Below, piece after piece: positions 22,071 to 23,820 of a DNA stretch of 23,820 bases; the stretch's first letter is position 1, and the number at the start of each line of letters is the position of its first letter. The notes beneath the pieces are model-generated. The model had not been told where the DNA came from and did no database searches. It saw only the letters and a list, made by a program, of their open reading frames with translations. The translations under genes were made by a program, and so were the position numbers. Origin of the DNA: a virus; IMG/VR virus record IMGVR_UViG_3300035661_001517, positions 1 through 23,820 of that record. The stretch is one strand, 5' to 3'.

Positions 22071-22308
22071 TGTCTTCTCCCTTACATTTTTTATCTTCAT
22101 CTATTAGATACTCACCCATATCTATATCCAGCCCATCCAGTAGGCACTTATGTTTAACTAATTGTTTGTATAGGGTAGATGCTTCTCTTATCTGAGTGCA
22201 ATTATTTGTCTCCCTTATATCCAGATAGTATGTGTAAAGTTTATCACACAAACCATCTTGAGCAGATAAGTACTGGGCTAATAGAGCTATTATAAAGAAC
22301 TTTCTCAT
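22057..22308 (-). CDS. Small secreted protein with signal peptide and four Cys (83 aa)
   Basis: The N-terminus M-R-K-F-F-I-I-A-L-L-A-Q-Y-L-S-A-Q is a classical Sec signal peptide: a short basic n-region, a hydrophobic core and a small-x-small cleavage site S-A just before Gln17. The mature part, about 67 residues, is polar and acidic with Cys21, Cys37, Cys55 and Cys75, which could form two disulfides in the periplasm. There is no lipobox, as the first Cys is not placed for lipidation. Roles such as blocking superinfection or altering the envelope are possible but unproven. It overlaps the ATPase gene upstream by 4 bp and the next gene by 14 bp. Confidence 0.7.
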   Translation of the reverse strand: MRKFFIIALLAQYLSAQDGLCDKLYTYYLDIRETNNCTQIREASTLYKQLVKHKCLLDGLDIDMGEYLIDEDKKCKGEDNENK

Positions 22309-23820
22309 TTTGCCTCACCTTTATTCATCAGTAGTTCTTCCTCTTCCTCAGACCATAACTTACCATTAGGTCTTATTAGGTTGTATTTAAGCAATGTTTC
22401 CTCTGATATAACTAAGTCTTGTTTCATCTGATTAATCCCATTCCCAACTATACAAGGTCTTAGCACATTATCATTATTAACTAATATCTTAGGTATATCA
22501 TTATAGTCAATATCCTCTATATGGTCTGCCACACCAGGTGTTTCTATATTAAATGACCCCTTTGCATTCCATAACCTAAGTCTGTAGGGACTTCTATGTG
22601 AAGTTCTCTGCATCCTCAAAACACATTCTGTAATATCATTAGGTGTCATTAGTTCTTGTAACTTAGGTATGTTTACCTCATCATTTGTCATACCTATTGC
22701 CATCCCAAACTGTTTCAACTTACTAACCCCTTCTCCCATAAACTTGTAATAGTGGTCATCAACCTCTTTCCAATTTTTATTATTACCATAGTCAACAGAT
22801 GATATCTCCCCCACCTCCATTGCCAAGTAATATGCAAAGTCTATTAGTTCCTCTCTTATGGCTGATTTTATATCTGGATCATCCATCTTCAATGAGTCTC
22901 TTACAGGCTGTTTGCTATACCCTACAACTAACCTTCTTTCTCCCACTGTTTCTGTTGCTGGTACAACCACCTTATTCATTGTAACAAAAGGTGTTACCTC
23001 TTGATGCACATCCTTGCCCTTAGACACTGATGAATACATATGTCTTATACCCTCGTGATATTCTGCCCCAAACTTGTTCAGAGTTTGTATCAACGGTTTT
23101 AGTATCGGTGTACCAACTAGGTGGTGTATCTCATCAACTAATAGTATATCAAGATTAACTAAGTAGTCATTATACTTCTCCGTTAATATGTCTCCACTAG
23201 TCTTTAAATAGCGTGAGGTTGAAAATAGAGGCTTTAAAACCCCCTCAACCAAACCTGTCTTAAATGAGTGAGGTGGTCCCATTAATGCAAATATTAGCGG
23301 TGATGGCTGATGAGTCATCAACTTATGCTTTATGAAAGGTAAGAACAACTGATGTGTCTTAGCAGAACCTATCTGTGACTCTATCGCACCTATTATAGTT
23401 GATGGATACTTATAAATATGCTTAGTGAGTAGTGTTGTTTCTCTAGGCTCATAAAACATCTCCTGAACTTTAGTCCTTCTGTATATGTTGAAAGTTGGAC
23501 GTCTATGTGTTGAGTTCTTATTAGGTGCTAGGAGTCCAAAAGGTTTATCCGGCCTCTCCAATAGATCTACTGTTATAGCTCTTGCCTGCACCTTCTTCAA
23601 TATGTTTCTAGGTAGTGTAGACTCTCCTGATATCTCCTCCATAAGATCTCCTGGTGACCTAAACAGCCTAATCTCTCCCGTCTCCGTGTTGTGAACCATA
23701 TGAGGATCTGGAGATGTATGCCTACTAACCCTATAGAGGTGAAGTATCTGATTATGTATAGTGTAAATAGATGAAGTCATATCTTCCCAGTCCTTGTTGT
23801 AGTTGTACGGCTCCCTAGTG
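22305..23820 (-). CDS. Primase-helicase-type ATPase (SF3/D5-like), 5' end outside window
   Basis: Probable replicative helicase. From the first visible ATG (23780), Walker A is G-P-P-H-S-F-K-T-G (168-176) and Walker B is L-L-V-D-E-I-H-H (213-220). A sensor-like segment, F-V-T-M-N-K (about 266-271), is followed by an arginine pair, G-E-R-R-L-V-V. This order fits SF3/D5-type ATPases of phage primase-helicases. The frame continues without a stop upstream of 23780 to the window edge, reading E-P-Y-N-Y-N-K-D-W-E-D before that Met, and the ribosome site before 23780 is weak. The gene therefore likely starts outside and may carry a primase domain there. If 23780 is the real start, the protein is a 491-residue helicase alone. 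Confidence 0.72.
   Translation of the reverse strand, partial: TREPYNYNKDWEDMTSSIYTIHNQILHLYRVSRHTSPDPHMVHNTETGEIRLFRSPGDLMEEISGESTLPRNILKKVQARAITVDLLERPDKPFGLLAPNKNSTHRRPTFNIYRRTKVQEMFYEPRETTLLTKHIYKYPSTIIGAIESQIGSAKTHQLFLPFIKHKLMTHQPSPLIFALMGPPHSFKTGLVEGVLKPLFSTSRYLKTSGDILTEKYNDYLVNLDILLVDEIHHLVGTPILKPLIQTLNKFGAEYHEGIRHMYSSVSKGKDVHQEVTPFVTMNKVVVPATETVGERRLVVGYSKQPVRDSLKMDDPDIKSAIREELIDFAYYLAMEVGEISSVDYGNNKNWKEVDDHYYKFMGEGVSKLKQFGMAIGMTNDEVNIPKLQELMTPNDITECVLRMQRTSHRSPYRLRLWNAKGSFNIETPGVADHIEDIDYNDIPKILVNNDNVLRPCIVGNGINQMKQDLVISEETLLKYNLIRPNGKLWSEEEEELLMNKGEAK

Noticed and set aside
1-23820. tRNA genes, CRISPR arrays, insertion sequences
   Set aside because: Looked for, but no cloverleaf-like sequence, regular repeat-spacer array, transposase or terminal inverted repeats were recognised.

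Overview
The window reads as part of the genome of an AT-rich tailed bacteriophage, probably with podovirus morphology. It carries a P22-type portal, several candidate ejection (internal virion) proteins, a family A DNA polymerase and tightly packed, translationally coupled genes. Clear AAGGAG-type Shine-Dalgarno sites precede many starts. One small gene encodes a cleavable signal peptide. Together these point to a bacterial host that uses Shine-Dalgarno initiation, most likely Gram-negative; the host genus cannot be told from the sequence. No integrase, terminase, major capsid protein, tRNA or RNA polymerase lies in the window, so it is a partial genome. The first gene is cut by the left edge and the last by the right edge.

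Layout. Bases 1-7265 (+ strand) form a virion module: two Gln/Ala-rich candidate ejection proteins, the portal, an 861-residue candidate ejection protein, a pesticin/T4-lysozyme-like muramidase and a 39-residue basic peptide. Bases 7255-23820 (- strand) form the DNA metabolism module. The two modules converge, and their last genes overlap by 11 bp. Read in its own direction (right to left), the - strand module runs: primase-helicase-type ATPase, small accessory proteins (one secreted), Dda/RecD-like helicase, a gene-free AT-rich gap of about 318 bp with repeats and a candidate promoter, two unknown proteins, ThyX, a MazG-like pyrophosphohydrolase, a Gp49-family protein, DNA polymerase, a dATP/dGTP diphosphohydrolase-domain protein, a flap endonuclease, queF, a DnaQ-like exonuclease, queD, queE, dpdA, queC, folE, a small HTH protein, ATP-dependent DNA ligase, a VRR-NUC nuclease and an SF2 helicase.

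The most notable content is 9892-13952. It holds every phage-level step from GTP to preQ1 (FolE, QueD, QueE, QueC, QueF) plus a small TGT-fold protein that best fits a DpdA-type DNA-guanine transglycosylase. The simplest reading is that this phage replaces some guanines in its own DNA with a 7-deazaguanine. Because QueF keeps its catalytic Cys/Asp/His/Glu and its NADPH-binding motif, the predicted base is preQ1 (7-aminomethyl-7-deazaguanine) rather than preQ0 or archaeosine base. Such replacement would be expected to block many host restriction enzymes. The nucleotide enzymes nearby (ThyX, MazG-like, dATP/dGTP diphosphohydrolase-like) would supply and reshape the dNTP pool for replication.

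Unusual details are the 5-residue expansion in the QueE [4Fe-4S] cysteine motif, the short DpdA without a visible zinc motif, a DnaQ-like exonuclease inside the deazaguanine cluster, and the AT-rich gap, which may hold the replication origin and a promoter.
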